Below are positions 53,301 to 60,871 of a stretch of DNA of 64,000 bases, in pieces; within the stretch, counting starts at the first letter, position 1; the number at the start of each line of letters is the position of its first letter. The stretch spans positions 1-64,000 of the forward strand of contig NZ_JAFUAG010000011.1 in assembly GCF_017464355.1 (NCBI RefSeq), given 5' to 3'. A program made the translations under genes and the position numbers. The notes beneath the pieces are model-generated. The model was given only the letters and a program-made list of their open reading frames with translations. It was not told where the DNA came from and ran no database searches. The DNA is from Ruminococcus sp. Lineage in GTDB: Bacteria > Bacillota > Clostridia > Oscillospirales > Ruminococcaceae.

Positions 53301-53459
53301 CCTTTCATGTTCCCATTCGGCATGATGAACTGCTTCGGCAAACCCGAAGACAAAGAGATGAAAATGCCCGATATGCCCGAAGGCCTGATGAAGCTGGGCA
53401 ATAAGCTCATAGGCAAGCTCTATTCGGCAAGAGATATAGATTTCGATATAGAAGATTGA
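50397..53459 (+). CDS. Alpha/beta hydrolase fused to ANL adenylating domain with Met/Pro/Phe-rich tail
   Basis: A 1020-residue two-enzyme fusion. Residues 50-310 are a hormone-sensitive-lipase-type hydrolase: the oxyanion motif IHGGGLTMGD near 80, the nucleophile in VADSAGAYL near 158 (Ala where Gly is usual before DSAG), Asp in SRGDFMN and His in LQHVF. Residues 340-910 are an adenylation domain paralogous to the upstream gene (FAFYGLNM and similar blocks shared), with HTSGTTRGTRKP, NNGYGMSETGG, NDMVRVNEDGTISYSGR and the catalytic Lys in LNSSGKLDI. A tail of about 85 residues is Met/Pro/Phe-rich (GAMPFMFPFGMMNCFG). AAGGAGTG precedes the ATG, 20 bases after the first gene. No such fusion is known to me. 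Confidence 0.85.
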   Translation: MAKEGIGKKLKREVVRAMLERTQGMDMSKMASMMGGTTYVPYDNVEETLNIPYVNRDEVPLAMDMFKPIVPEGTELPVAIVIHGGGLTMGDRGFARPYARRLAHLNYLVFSLEYRLAPRANVCQELDDVCAGMDLVGKMLVDHDVDLTRIFLVADSAGAYLSAYVSAMHGSRKLCEVIGHEPSRMNFAAIGLMSGMFYTNRKDPTGWMLSEQIYGEKRADERFLKYMDPENPEIIKNVPPTFLLTSRGDFMNNYTFMFHEALKKAGRPTKLLYFGDESLQHVFAISDPENPKSIEATDKMLAWFEEQARLKTQRSKKDPTVTRRRKKLEKRLEDGTINDQKVWSYIKERRSFDPKLLELTALIDCTGEYTYSEMFDEWDKYARVFTALDITAGNHSRAAIAGAITAEPLFAFYGLNMTGAQVSMFSYPDLVPGGSWRTMLEKEKITDLIIADIMVTPDLWKELQAAKKELGLRNIILLHSKMGGPCVGPAELVYNEMNYHYLATLPDTLFMADLVEKYADTPIFMDKSKGDDIALIMHTSGTTRGTRKPLPYTNRSVNNVASSSANGFRRYADSGKAPRQLRTLLHFDFSSFLAMGGLVNANLAAGETIVLTFFGFMHPKFIRAVDYYDIDTLVLGGFMVDKWLERTDIDDVSFSSVKVLGLGGSYIPPEKMKKYDEFFKAHGCKCSINNGYGMSETGGSQLMVKSSGESDTLGSADNADDIMRIKDDTDGEFYTASQGARSGILYLSSNSMAENELDGEKLFDFTEINGRRFICTNDMVRVNEDGTISYSGRADKYFVNNEGKKFDSGLVDTAMSCHPAVSRCAVVPVLEKRIHDTVPVLYVVAADRSDNAPESIRQALADVYVNKKELPADDLPVQFMLVDDIPLNSSGKLDIFRVTRQRLQGRAYNIIPVFEGNELTDIKTEFVEKTSSMTAGTLPEGMGGGSAYDLFDLFNTPPKKEEQPAGAMPFMFPFGMMNCFGKPEDKEMKMPDMPEGLMKLGNKLIGKLYSARDIDFDIED

Positions 53460-53473
53460 TACAGGAGGATACA

Positions 53474-54043
53474 ATGTTTGATAATATGCCCCAAATGCCC
53501 TTCCCATTCGGCACCTTCCCTATGGGAGGGAATATGCAGCCACAGGCAGTAATGCCTCAGCTGCCTCCCATGCCTTTCCCCTTCGGCGGCTTCCCCATGG
53601 GCGGAAATATGCAGCAGCCCCGGGCAGTAATGCCCCAGCTGCCTCCCATGCCTTTCCCATTCGGCGGCTTCCCCATGGGCGGAAATATGCAGCAGCCACA
53701 GGCAGCAATGCCCCAGCTGCCCCCCATGCCTTTCATGTTCCCATTCCCCATGCCGGGAATGACTCCCCCTCAGGCAGGCGCAGCACCTCAGCCGAACGGC
53801 TTCCCGTTCCCCTTTGGCTTCCCGATGGTGCCTTTCATGCCCCCCTATCCCACAGGTGACATGAACAGCGCACCCCCTGAACAGGAGGAGAAAAAAGAAG
53901 CCCCCAAGGGCTTTGACTTCATGGGAATGAACATTTCCCCCGAAGTCCTGCAAAAGCTGCTGAACATCGACGCCACCCCCGAGCAGCTTGAAGAACTGCA
54001 AAAATTCCTCGATAAGGCCTATGCCAAAAAGGACAAAAAGTAA
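53474..54043 (+). CDS. Met/Pro/Phe/Gly tandem-repeat protein
   Basis: A 189-residue low-complexity protein. It is built of 26-residue repeats (MPQLPPMPFPFGGFPMGGNM plus a short Gln/Pro/Ala end) in about three copies after a partial first unit, then a Pro/Phe-rich stretch. An acidic/Lys linker and a small helical C-terminal domain follow (SPEVLQKLLNIDATPEQLEEL ... KKDKK, residues about 155-189). No signal peptide is present, so it is cytosolic. The ATG at 53474 follows AGGAGG, 15 bases after the upstream stop. Its repeat composition matches the tails of the two ANL proteins in the same operon, suggesting a scaffold that gathers them or forms a condensed phase. That role is inference. Confidence 0.85.
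   Translation: MFDNMPQMPFPFGTFPMGGNMQPQAVMPQLPPMPFPFGGFPMGGNMQQPRAVMPQLPPMPFPFGGFPMGGNMQQPQAAMPQLPPMPFMFPFPMPGMTPPQAGAAPQPNGFPFPFGFPMVPFMPPYPTGDMNSAPPEQEEKKEAPKGFDFMGMNISPEVLQKLLNIDATPEQLEELQKFLDKAYAKKDKK
53552..53740. repeat. 78-bp tandem direct repeats in the Met/Pro-rich gene
   Basis: Units begin at 53552, 53630 and 53708 (period 78 bp, the last partial), with a diverged partial unit from about 53486. They keep the reading frame and encode the 26-residue Met/Pro/Phe/Gly unit. Confidence 0.9.
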
Positions 54044-54053
54044 ACACACAAAA

Positions 54054-54092
54054 AAGGCTTTTGCCGCACCACAACAGGTCGGCAAAAGCCTT
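54054..54092. terminator. Terminator of the ANL operon
   Basis: AAGGCTTTTGCCG (54054-54066) and CGGCAAAAGCCTT (54080-54092) form a perfect 13-bp stem with A-rich flanks on the left and T residues on the right. Confidence 0.8.
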
Positions 54093-54172
54093 GCTTATTT
54101 ATCAAATGTCATTTTCCGTATAGCCCGAACATCTCGTCTATGCGCTCCTGCGGCAGCCGCAAAAAACACAAA

Positions 54173-54202
54173 AAAAGCTCCGACAAAACTGTCAGAGCTT
54201 TT
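54173..54202 (-). terminator. Terminator of the minus-strand tRNA cluster
   Basis: The stem AAAAGCTC...GAGCTTTT with an inner GACA / TGTC pairing lies directly downstream of tRNA-Tyr on the minus strand and is followed by a T-run there. Confidence 0.8.
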
Positions 54203-54206
54203 CATC

Positions 54207-54290
54207 TGGTGGGAGAAGATGGATTCGAACCATCGAAGCCGAAGCAACAGATTTACAGTCTGCCCCCTTTGGCCGCTCGGGAATTCTCCC
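54207..54290 (-). tRNA. tRNA-Tyr (GTA)
   Basis: A class II tRNA with a long variable arm. The acceptor GGGAGAA pairs with TTCTCCC, and the anticodon loop CTGTAAA reads GTA. The terminal CCA is encoded (54207-54209). Confidence 0.95.
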
Positions 54291-54325
54291 ATTTATTCAC
54301 CCGGAATATTTCCCGAATGAATAGC

Positions 54326-54401
54326 TGGAGCTGGTGGACGGACTCGAACCCCCGACCTGCTGATTACAAATCAGCTGCACTACCAACTGTGCTACACCAG
54401 C
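54326..54401 (-). tRNA. tRNA-Thr (TGT)
   Basis: The acceptor GCTGGTG pairs with CACCAGC, the discriminator is T, and the anticodon loop TTTGTAA reads TGT. CCA is encoded (54326-54328). Confidence 0.95.
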
Positions 54402-54552
54402 TAATAATTTAGCGGTTTATTCCGATGTGTTTTTGTCATCTCTCCTGACGACTTAATTATTATACCACAAGTCTTTCAAGATGTCAAGGAAATTTCCAAA
54501 TGTTTTCATTTTATTCACATTTGTCTTTCCTACGGAAAAAACACCGCAAAAA

Positions 54553-54626
54553 TCGAGACGACAGGATTTGAACCTGCGGCATCTTGCTCCCAAAGCAAGC
54601 ACTCTACCAAGCTGAGTTACGTCTCG
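54553..54626 (-). tRNA. tRNA-Pro (TGG)
   Basis: The acceptor CGAGACG pairs with CGTCTCG, and the anticodon loop TTTGGGA reads TGG. CCA is not encoded. It is about 150 bases upstream of tRNA-Thr and may be the first gene of the three-tRNA unit. Confidence 0.95.
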
Positions 54627-54960
54627 CTGCCTGTCCTCTTTCGGACAGCTTAAATATTATACCACCCCCGCCGCCGAATGTCAATAGTTTTTCTTCACCA
54701 TTCGGGAAAAGTTTACAATTTCCCGAGGGTCATTTCCGCCGCCGCCTCCACCCCTTTCCCTTACTCCGCCTGCCTCGCCGCACCGTCCCGCTATTCATCA
54801 ATTAATGGGGGAAAGTTCGCAATAATTGATTTGATTTGAATACGCTTTTCAGAATATAATTGTATTAAGCATAATTTTACATTTTGCACACTTTTTGCCT
54901 TTTTTATAAACCGAACAAAGGGCACTTTCGCCCCAAGGCAAATGGAAAGAAGGATATGAT
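54627..54960. other. 334-base divergent region between tRNA-Pro and the GH67 gene
   Basis: It contains the GH67 promoter at 54831-54860 and a C-rich stretch near 54720-54790. No gene or clear operator was found. Confidence 0.5.
54831..54860 (+). promoter_or_regulatory. Promoter of the glucuronidase-esterase operon
   Basis: TTGATT (54831-54836), 18-base spacer, TATAAT (54855-54860). A second TTGATT at 54826 is less well spaced. Confidence 0.65.
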
Positions 54961-56910
54961 ATGGGATTTTCAAAACTCTGGCTCGATTACAAAAAACTTG
55001 CCGATACCCGTCGGCGCATAGTCATCAGCTGCGACCATTCCCTTAAGGATACCGCAGCCTTTGACGAACTCAGAACCGCCATGGCAGCCATGGTGCCCGA
55101 GGCTATAGTCCTCTGGAAGACCGAGGTCTTCGACGATGACTCTTACCTGATAGTTCTCACCCTCCACCCCGAACTGGCAGCGGAGGAATATGATATAGCC
55201 GCATCTCTCAACATCACCGAGATCTGCGGCGGCAGCGAAACAGGCCTGCTCTACGGCGTCTTTGCCTTCCTCAGGCAGACAGCCATTGCAGGGGGCTTCA
55301 CCGCCTTCACTGCCCACGCAAAGCCCTCTCAGCCCCTGCGTATGCTCAACCACTGGGATAATGCAGACAGCTCTATCGAAAGGGGCTACTCAGGCAATTC
55401 TTTCTTCTTTGTCAACGGTGAGCTTGCCGTTGACGAGCGCACCGTTATGTATGCAAGACTTGTGTCTTCCATCGGCATAAACGGTGTGGTCATAAACAAC
55501 GTCAACGTCCGCGGCAAGGCCAAGCGCCTGCTGGCCGATGACTTCGCCGACAAGCTTGAAGAGCTTGGCGGACTTTTCAGCAGATACGGCATAAAGCTGT
55601 TCATCTGCCCCGATTTTGCCGCCCCTATCACCGTCGGCGGACTTAAGAGCGCAGACCCCCTCGATGATGAGGTCATCAATTGGTGGAACAGCTGCTGCGC
55701 CGCCCTCTTCGGCAGGGTCAAGGGACTTGGCGGTTTCCTCGTCAAGGCAGACTCCGAGGGTCAGCCGGGGCCTTTCGCCTACGGCCGTGACCACGCAGAC
55801 GGCGCAAATATGCTGGCAAGGGCTGTAAAGCCCTACGGCGGCATAGTCATCTGGCGCTGCTTTGTTTACAACTGCGCTCAGGACTGGCGTGACCTTAAGA
55901 CCGACAGGGCTCGTTCAGGCTACGATAACTTCGTTCCCCTGGACGGCAGATTTGACGATAATGTCATTCTCCAGGTCAAGAACGGCCCCATGGATTTCCA
56001 GGTGCGTGAACCCGTCCACCCCCTCTTCGGTGCCATGAAAAATACTAAGCTCATGGCCGAGTTCCAGCTTGCCCAGGAATACACAGGCCAGCAGAAGCAC
56101 GTTTGCTGGCTGGTACCCATGATAAAGGATATTCTCGCTTTCCACACCTGCCACGACCTCGATGATGACCGTGTCAGCAGGATTGTCTGCGGTGTGGCAG
56201 CAGTGGCAAATACAGGTGATGACTTCTGCTGGACAGGCAGCGAGCTTGCAGCAGCTAACCTCTACGGCTACGGCAGACTCCTCTTCTGCGAGGATATCGA
56301 CATGGAAGAACTTGCCGAAGAATGGGCGACTCTCACTTTCGGCGACGATGAACAGGTAGTGTCCTCCGTCAGGGAGATACTCCTGGGCTCCCATAAAGCC
56401 TACGAGGACTACACCGTCCCCCTGGGGCTTGGCTGGATGTGCAAGCCCAACCACCACTACGGCCCCGACCCCTGGGGCTATGAGTTCGACCGCTGGGGCA
56501 CCTACAACCGCGCCGACAGAAATGCCGTGGGCGTTGACAGATCAGCCGCAGGCACAGGCTATTCTGAGCAGTACGCTCCCGCCCTAGCCGATACCTACGG
56601 CGATATCTCCCGCTGCCCCGATGAACTCCTGCTGTTTTTCCACCGTGTACCCTATACCCATAAGCTGCACAGCGGCAAAACAGTTATCCAGCATATCTAC
56701 GACGCCCATTTTGAGGGCTATGCGCAGGCCGAGCATTTTGCAAAGCTCTGGGCAGATCTTGAAGGCAAGGTCGATGAGGGCGCTTTCAAAAACGTCAGCG
56801 AACGCTTTGCCGAGCAGCTGCGCTGTGCTAAAGAATGGCGCGATATCGTAAACACATTTTTCCACAGATTTTCGGGCATTGATGACGAAAAGGGCAGAGA
56901 AATTTTTTAG
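54961..56910 (+). CDS. aguA: GH67 alpha-glucuronidase
   Basis: Cytosolic enzyme that removes (4-O-methyl-)glucuronic acid from xylo-oligosaccharides. The 649-residue length is normal for the family. Features are the N-terminal domain, the catalytic barrel with LNHWDNADSSIERGYSG near 125-141, the acid Glu in KADSEGQPGPF near 262, and the catalytic pair region VPLDGRFDDNVILQVKNG with PMDFQVREP near 330-350. The C-terminal helical domain includes NHHYGPDPWGYEFDRWGTY near 500. No signal peptide is present. AAGAAGGA precedes the ATG. An SGNH esterase gene follows 12 bases later, so side-chain removal from xylan is concerted. Confidence 0.96.
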   Translation: MGFSKLWLDYKKLADTRRRIVISCDHSLKDTAAFDELRTAMAAMVPEAIVLWKTEVFDDDSYLIVLTLHPELAAEEYDIAASLNITEICGGSETGLLYGVFAFLRQTAIAGGFTAFTAHAKPSQPLRMLNHWDNADSSIERGYSGNSFFFVNGELAVDERTVMYARLVSSIGINGVVINNVNVRGKAKRLLADDFADKLEELGGLFSRYGIKLFICPDFAAPITVGGLKSADPLDDEVINWWNSCCAALFGRVKGLGGFLVKADSEGQPGPFAYGRDHADGANMLARAVKPYGGIVIWRCFVYNCAQDWRDLKTDRARSGYDNFVPLDGRFDDNVILQVKNGPMDFQVREPVHPLFGAMKNTKLMAEFQLAQEYTGQQKHVCWLVPMIKDILAFHTCHDLDDDRVSRIVCGVAAVANTGDDFCWTGSELAAANLYGYGRLLFCEDIDMEELAEEWATLTFGDDEQVVSSVREILLGSHKAYEDYTVPLGLGWMCKPNHHYGPDPWGYEFDRWGTYNRADRNAVGVDRSAAGTGYSEQYAPALADTYGDISRCPDELLLFFHRVPYTHKLHSGKTVIQHIYDAHFEGYAQAEHFAKLWADLEGKVDEGAFKNVSERFAEQLRCAKEWRDIVNTFFHRFSGIDDEKGREIF

Positions 56911-56922
56911 GAGATAAAGAAT

Positions 56923-58758
56923 ATGAGCATTTTCAAGGCTGATGATATTTTTTCCGACGGCATGATATTGCAGCGTGATACGGAAAACTTCATTACAGGT
57001 GACGGTGAGGGCGAGATAACCCTTACCCTGGAACGTGACGAAAGGATATGCGGCCGTTCCCGCATAGCAGCAGACGGCAGGTGGCGCATAGCTGTCCCCG
57101 CCGGCAAGGCAGACAGTCTGCCCTATACCATAAATATCCGCTGCGGCAACCTGATGATAGTTATAAGCGATGTGCTTTTCGGCGATGTCTTCCACATCAC
57201 AGGCCAGTCGAATATGGAGCTTCCCATGAGCCGCACCTACGACCCCTTTAAGGGCAAGGTAGCTGTCCCCGAGGAAGACCTTATCAGAGAATACCGTGTA
57301 CCCATAGACCTTTGCTTCGAGGCAGGCAAAGAGTCTCATAAATTCATAGGCGGCAGCTGGAAGCGTGCCTGCGACGATACAGACCTTTCCATGAGCGCAG
57401 CAGGCTACTTCTTCGCTAAAAACCTTTTTGCCGAAACAGGTGTCCCCGTGGGACTTGTCAACACCTCCGCAGGCGGCTCCGCTATCGAGGGCCGTATCCC
57501 CGCCGAGGTCTGCCGTGAATTCCCCGAGCTTGACCCCGTCACCGATATGGTCACAGCCAAAGGCTATATGGAAAAAACTCTGGCCGAGGGCGAAAAGAAC
57601 CAGAATTCCTGGTCTTCTTTCGTCAACGATAACGATAAGCTGGCTGAGGATATCCTCGCAGGCAAATTCCCCGCGGGCAATAAGGTAAACATTCCTTTCT
57701 GGGTCGATGAAGTCCCCGCCCTCAGCGGCTTCACAGGCAGGCTCTGGCTCTGGAAGACCTTTGAAGTCCCCGCCAATGCCGACCTCTCAGACCCTATGCT
57801 CATTCTGGGCACCCTGGTCGATGCCGATGTCTGCTACATAAACGGCACTAGGGTGGGCAGCACCGACTACCTCTATCCCCCCAGATATTACTCCTTCCCC
57901 GCCGATATCCTAAAAAAGGGCAAAAACACCCTGGCTGTCCGCCTGGATATCATGGGCGCCGAGCGCGGCGGCTTTACCGAGGGCAAGCGCTTCTGCGTAA
58001 AGCTGGGCGATACCGTCATCGACCTCTCAGGTCAGTGGGATTACGAGATAGCCGTCAAGGCCGAAAAACGCGGCCCCGTAGAATTCCTGCCCTCCAAAGA
58101 GCTGGCTGTCTACGGCTTCATGACAGCCCCCGCCTACAGGCTGCCCTTTAAGGGTATGCTCGTATATCAGGGCGAAACTAACTGCGGCGGCTGGGCTATC
58201 TACGATAAGCTCTATAAACGCTTCGTTGAATACTACCGCCAGCGCTGCGGCTATGATATCCCCGTGGTGTCCGTCCAGCTCCCTAACTGGACCCCCGGCG
58301 GCGAAACCTGGGTGCATCTGCGCCAGAAACAGCTTGAATGCTGCGCTATCCCCAATACAGCCATGGCCGTTACCCTTGGCATGGGCGAGAACAATGACCT
58401 CCACCCCAAGAACAAAGCCGCCGTCGGCGCCGCCCTCTGCGACTGCGTACTGCGGCTCATCTATAATAAGGGCGATACCCGCCCCGTCAGCCCCGTAAGC
58501 GTTAAACAGTCCAAGTCGGGCATACAGCTCGACTTCCCCGAGGAAGTCCGCCTCACCGACCCCGAGACCGATTACTTCGAGGTGCATACCAAGTCGGGCT
58601 GGCATACAGCCCCCGCCTCCGAAAAGGACGGCGGCATAAACCTCAGTATCTCAGGCACCGCCGATAAAGTCCGCTACGCATGGCGCCCCGACGCCGATAA
58701 CCCCGCCGCAAAAGGCGTCAGCGGCCGCCTGGTCCCCACCTTTGAAATGACCATCTGA
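56923..58758 (+). CDS. SGNH-type carbohydrate O-acetylesterase (sialate O-acetylesterase-like)
   Basis: A 611-residue cytosolic esterase. The catalytic Ser is in HITGQSNMELPM near residue 92, the Gly/Glu/Asn block is VYQGETNCGG near 415, and the Asp/His pair is in NDLHPKNKAA near 490. A jelly-roll-like insert (about 240-370) separates the blocks, the layout of the SIAE/acetylxylan-esterase-like family. It is co-transcribed with the GH67 glucuronidase, so acetylated xylo-oligosaccharides are the likely substrate rather than sialic acid. No signal peptide was seen. It ends at a complex palindromic region. Confidence 0.9.
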   Translation: MSIFKADDIFSDGMILQRDTENFITGDGEGEITLTLERDERICGRSRIAADGRWRIAVPAGKADSLPYTINIRCGNLMIVISDVLFGDVFHITGQSNMELPMSRTYDPFKGKVAVPEEDLIREYRVPIDLCFEAGKESHKFIGGSWKRACDDTDLSMSAAGYFFAKNLFAETGVPVGLVNTSAGGSAIEGRIPAEVCREFPELDPVTDMVTAKGYMEKTLAEGEKNQNSWSSFVNDNDKLAEDILAGKFPAGNKVNIPFWVDEVPALSGFTGRLWLWKTFEVPANADLSDPMLILGTLVDADVCYINGTRVGSTDYLYPPRYYSFPADILKKGKNTLAVRLDIMGAERGGFTEGKRFCVKLGDTVIDLSGQWDYEIAVKAEKRGPVEFLPSKELAVYGFMTAPAYRLPFKGMLVYQGETNCGGWAIYDKLYKRFVEYYRQRCGYDIPVVSVQLPNWTPGGETWVHLRQKQLECCAIPNTAMAVTLGMGENNDLHPKNKAAVGAALCDCVLRLIYNKGDTRPVSPVSVKQSKSGIQLDFPEEVRLTDPETDYFEVHTKSGWHTAPASEKDGGINLSISGTADKVRYAWRPDADNPAAKGVSGRLVPTFEMTI

Positions 58759-58769
58759 CAAAAAGCACC

Positions 58770-59082
58770 AAAGCCCGTGAGCGCTCAGTGCAGTGCTTGC
58801 AGAGAGGTCTGTGTATTTTATTGGGGGAAACCTTTCTGAAGAAAGGTTATCCCCCAAACCCCTTTCCAAAGACTTTTATATTTTGGGGCGAAAGGGTGCT
58901 ATTCTACGATAGAACAGTACGTGGCGGATATTCGCCGTACTACTATAGAACAGCACCCTTTCGCCCCAAAACGTAAAAAGTTTTAGGGAGGGGGTCTGGG
59001 GGAGACCCTTTTTCAAAAGGGTCTCCCCCAGCAAAATACATAAGCTTCTCTGCAAACACCGCACCGACCGTCCGCGGGCTTT
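58770..59082. repeat. Composite nested palindrome, copy C
   Basis: A 313-bp region between convergent genes. The outer arms AAAGCCCG / CGGGCTTT are at 58770-58777 and 59075-59082. Inside are the same 35-base core as copy A (58822-58856), a second palindrome with 20-bp perfect arms (58881-58900 and 58952-58971), and a third stem (58996-59012 with 59015-59031). Segments of the outer part match the flanks of copies A and B (for example GTATTTTATTGGGGG). It looks like a palindromic repeat into which another palindrome was inserted. Confidence 0.85.
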
Positions 59083-59098
59083 GCTTGTTTTTTTGTTA

Positions 59099-60871
59099 TC
59101 AGGCGGGGAGGTTGGCGTCAAGGATCTTTTTGGGCGCCTCCAGACGTTTCAGTGCGTCCGAGAGGGTAGCAATAAGCTCGCTCTTATCCTCGTTGTTGAC
59201 CATTTCCTTAGCCTGTTCCAGGGCATTCCTGCTCAGCTCCACCTGATACTGATACAGGCTTTCCAGCCGTGATATGGCCTTGACCTCCAGGTCCTGGTAA
59301 ACGGTCTTTATATCCTTGACGATGTTTATCCTTATCTCGTCGTAATTTTCCAGAGCGATATCGATGATATCGGTCTGTTTTTTCTTCTTCATTATCAGTG
59401 AGAAAGTGCTCATGGCCGCAGGCGAGAAATTCTCGCTGGTACCGAACAGCTTCACGCCCATAACGCTTCTGGTAACGTTCTTGTTGGCGGACATCATCAG
59501 CCTCTCCACCGAGGGTGCCTTGCTGGCCTCCGCAATGTTAGCTATGCCCAGGGCCTGTGCCAGCTCGCGGCTCATCTTGTCCGTCAGCTCGGTTATGGCA
59601 TCTCTGTGGCACTCTATGCAGGTGCGGTAAGCCTCCCCTACCTTTTCCATCAGGAATGAGTAGAAGTACTTCTCTATGTCCTCAGGGGAATAGATATCCT
59701 CCCCGTTGTCGTCCTTGGCACGGCATTCCAGAATGCTCGTTCTCAGCTTCGCAAAGAACTCGTACATCCAAGTCTCAGCTTCCTGCTGCATTTCCAGCAC
59801 CGAGAGGTGCAGCACAGGCTTGCGCTTTTCAAGCTCCGCCGCCAGCTCATCGCACTGCTGCCCGAACTCTCTTGCCTTGTCCTCCAGCAGCTGGTTGTCC
59901 ATTTCAGCCATGTCGCTTATCATCTGCAAGCGGGAGCTTATCTCAGCGTGCATCTGGTCAAGCATAGTCAGCACACGCTTTGAACGTATAACGTCCTTCT
60001 GCATGATGATATCTCTTTTCAGCGAAAGCTCAAACTGGAAGAACTGAGTCTCGTAGAACTCCCTGGTGCCCTTGTCAACAGGTCTTTCCTCCCCCAGCTT
60101 TCGCTTGAGCTCGTCGCCGCCGCTTATGCCGTATACGAAAGCATTAGGCACTATCCTCTCAGAAATGCCCCTGAACCTCCGCATTATCTTGTTTACGTCC
60201 GCCATGGAATTCAGCGCATCTATCATGTTTACCAGCACATAAAGCATACCGAACCTCTGGGGCGAAACATGGGTCGCCAGAAATACCTGCTCTGTCTCCG
60301 AAAAAGGCAGCAGACAGGAGGCCGCATACATTATGGCATCAGCATTGACGATGTAATCCTGCACCTGCTTGTCAAGGCTCTCCAGGTCGGAAAGCCCGGG
60401 GGTGTCCACAATGCGCATATTGCGCAGTATGGGAGCATTGTCCTTTATCTGCACACAGCTTATCTTCGCAGGGAACAGTTTCATGCGCCGTTCAAGGTTC
60501 TCCCTTGTTATGTCCTCCAGCACCAGCGGAACTCTCTGCCCGTTCTCCAGTATAGCTTCCACCGTCTGGGTGTGCCCGAAGGATATCTCGTTTATTGTGT
60601 AAGTCTCGGGTGTAACATTTATAGGCGCCAGCTTTTTGCCCAGCAGCGCATTTATTATAGTGCTCTTGCCCCGCTTGAATTCGCCCAGTATCACCAGCGT
60701 GAAAGGCTCCTCGCAGCGCTTGTCCACCAGCGCCCTGAATTCCAGCAGGTGGTCAACACATTCTCTGCCCAGTATGTCAGCTATCTTGTCGTCCTCGATT
60801 ATCTCGCTGAGCTGCTGCCTTACCGTGCTGATATTTTCGTCGGCCGCCATCAGGTTCTCATTATCTCTCAT
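59099..60871 (-). CDS. Bacterial dynamin-like GTPase, 590 aa
   Basis: A large membrane-remodelling-type GTPase. The P-loop is LGEFKRGKSTIINALLG near 66-82, G2 Thr lies in VTPETYTINE, G3 is VDTPGLSD near 160, and G4 reads VNMID. The rest (about 280-590) is mostly helical with heptad-like runs (stalk), and a short hydrophobic segment near 480-500 may be the membrane paddle. There is no cleavable signal. Its start overlaps the stop of the M48-like gene by 4 bases (ATGA), and a second dynamin-like gene lies upstream in the same direction. Bacterial dynamins commonly come in such pairs and act in membrane repair, vesicle release or phage defence. The exact role is unknown. Confidence 0.88.
   Translation of the reverse strand: MRDNENLMAADENISTVRQQLSEIIEDDKIADILGRECVDHLLEFRALVDKRCEEPFTLVILGEFKRGKSTIINALLGKKLAPINVTPETYTINEISFGHTQTVEAILENGQRVPLVLEDITRENLERRMKLFPAKISCVQIKDNAPILRNMRIVDTPGLSDLESLDKQVQDYIVNADAIMYAASCLLPFSETEQVFLATHVSPQRFGMLYVLVNMIDALNSMADVNKIMRRFRGISERIVPNAFVYGISGGDELKRKLGEERPVDKGTREFYETQFFQFELSLKRDIIMQKDVIRSKRVLTMLDQMHAEISSRLQMISDMAEMDNQLLEDKAREFGQQCDELAAELEKRKPVLHLSVLEMQQEAETWMYEFFAKLRTSILECRAKDDNGEDIYSPEDIEKYFYSFLMEKVGEAYRTCIECHRDAITELTDKMSRELAQALGIANIAEASKAPSVERLMMSANKNVTRSVMGVKLFGTSENFSPAAMSTFSLIMKKKKQTDIIDIALENYDEIRINIVKDIKTVYQDLEVKAISRLESLYQYQVELSRNALEQAKEMVNNEDKSELIATLSDALKRLEAPKKILDANLPA

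Noticed and set aside
48056-53459. Nonribosomal peptide synthetase modules
   Set aside because: The adenylation domains are not followed by a carrier protein motif, and no condensation domain is present.
53552-53740. 78-bp repeats considered as a CRISPR or regulatory array
   Set aside because: They are contiguous, in frame, and encode the Met/Pro-rich repeat protein.
58788-59121. Two small open frames on opposite strands (58788-58976 plus, 58876-59121 minus) with similar translated sequences
   Set aside because: They are mirror images produced by the palindrome at 58770-59082; neither has a ribosome binding site or promoter.
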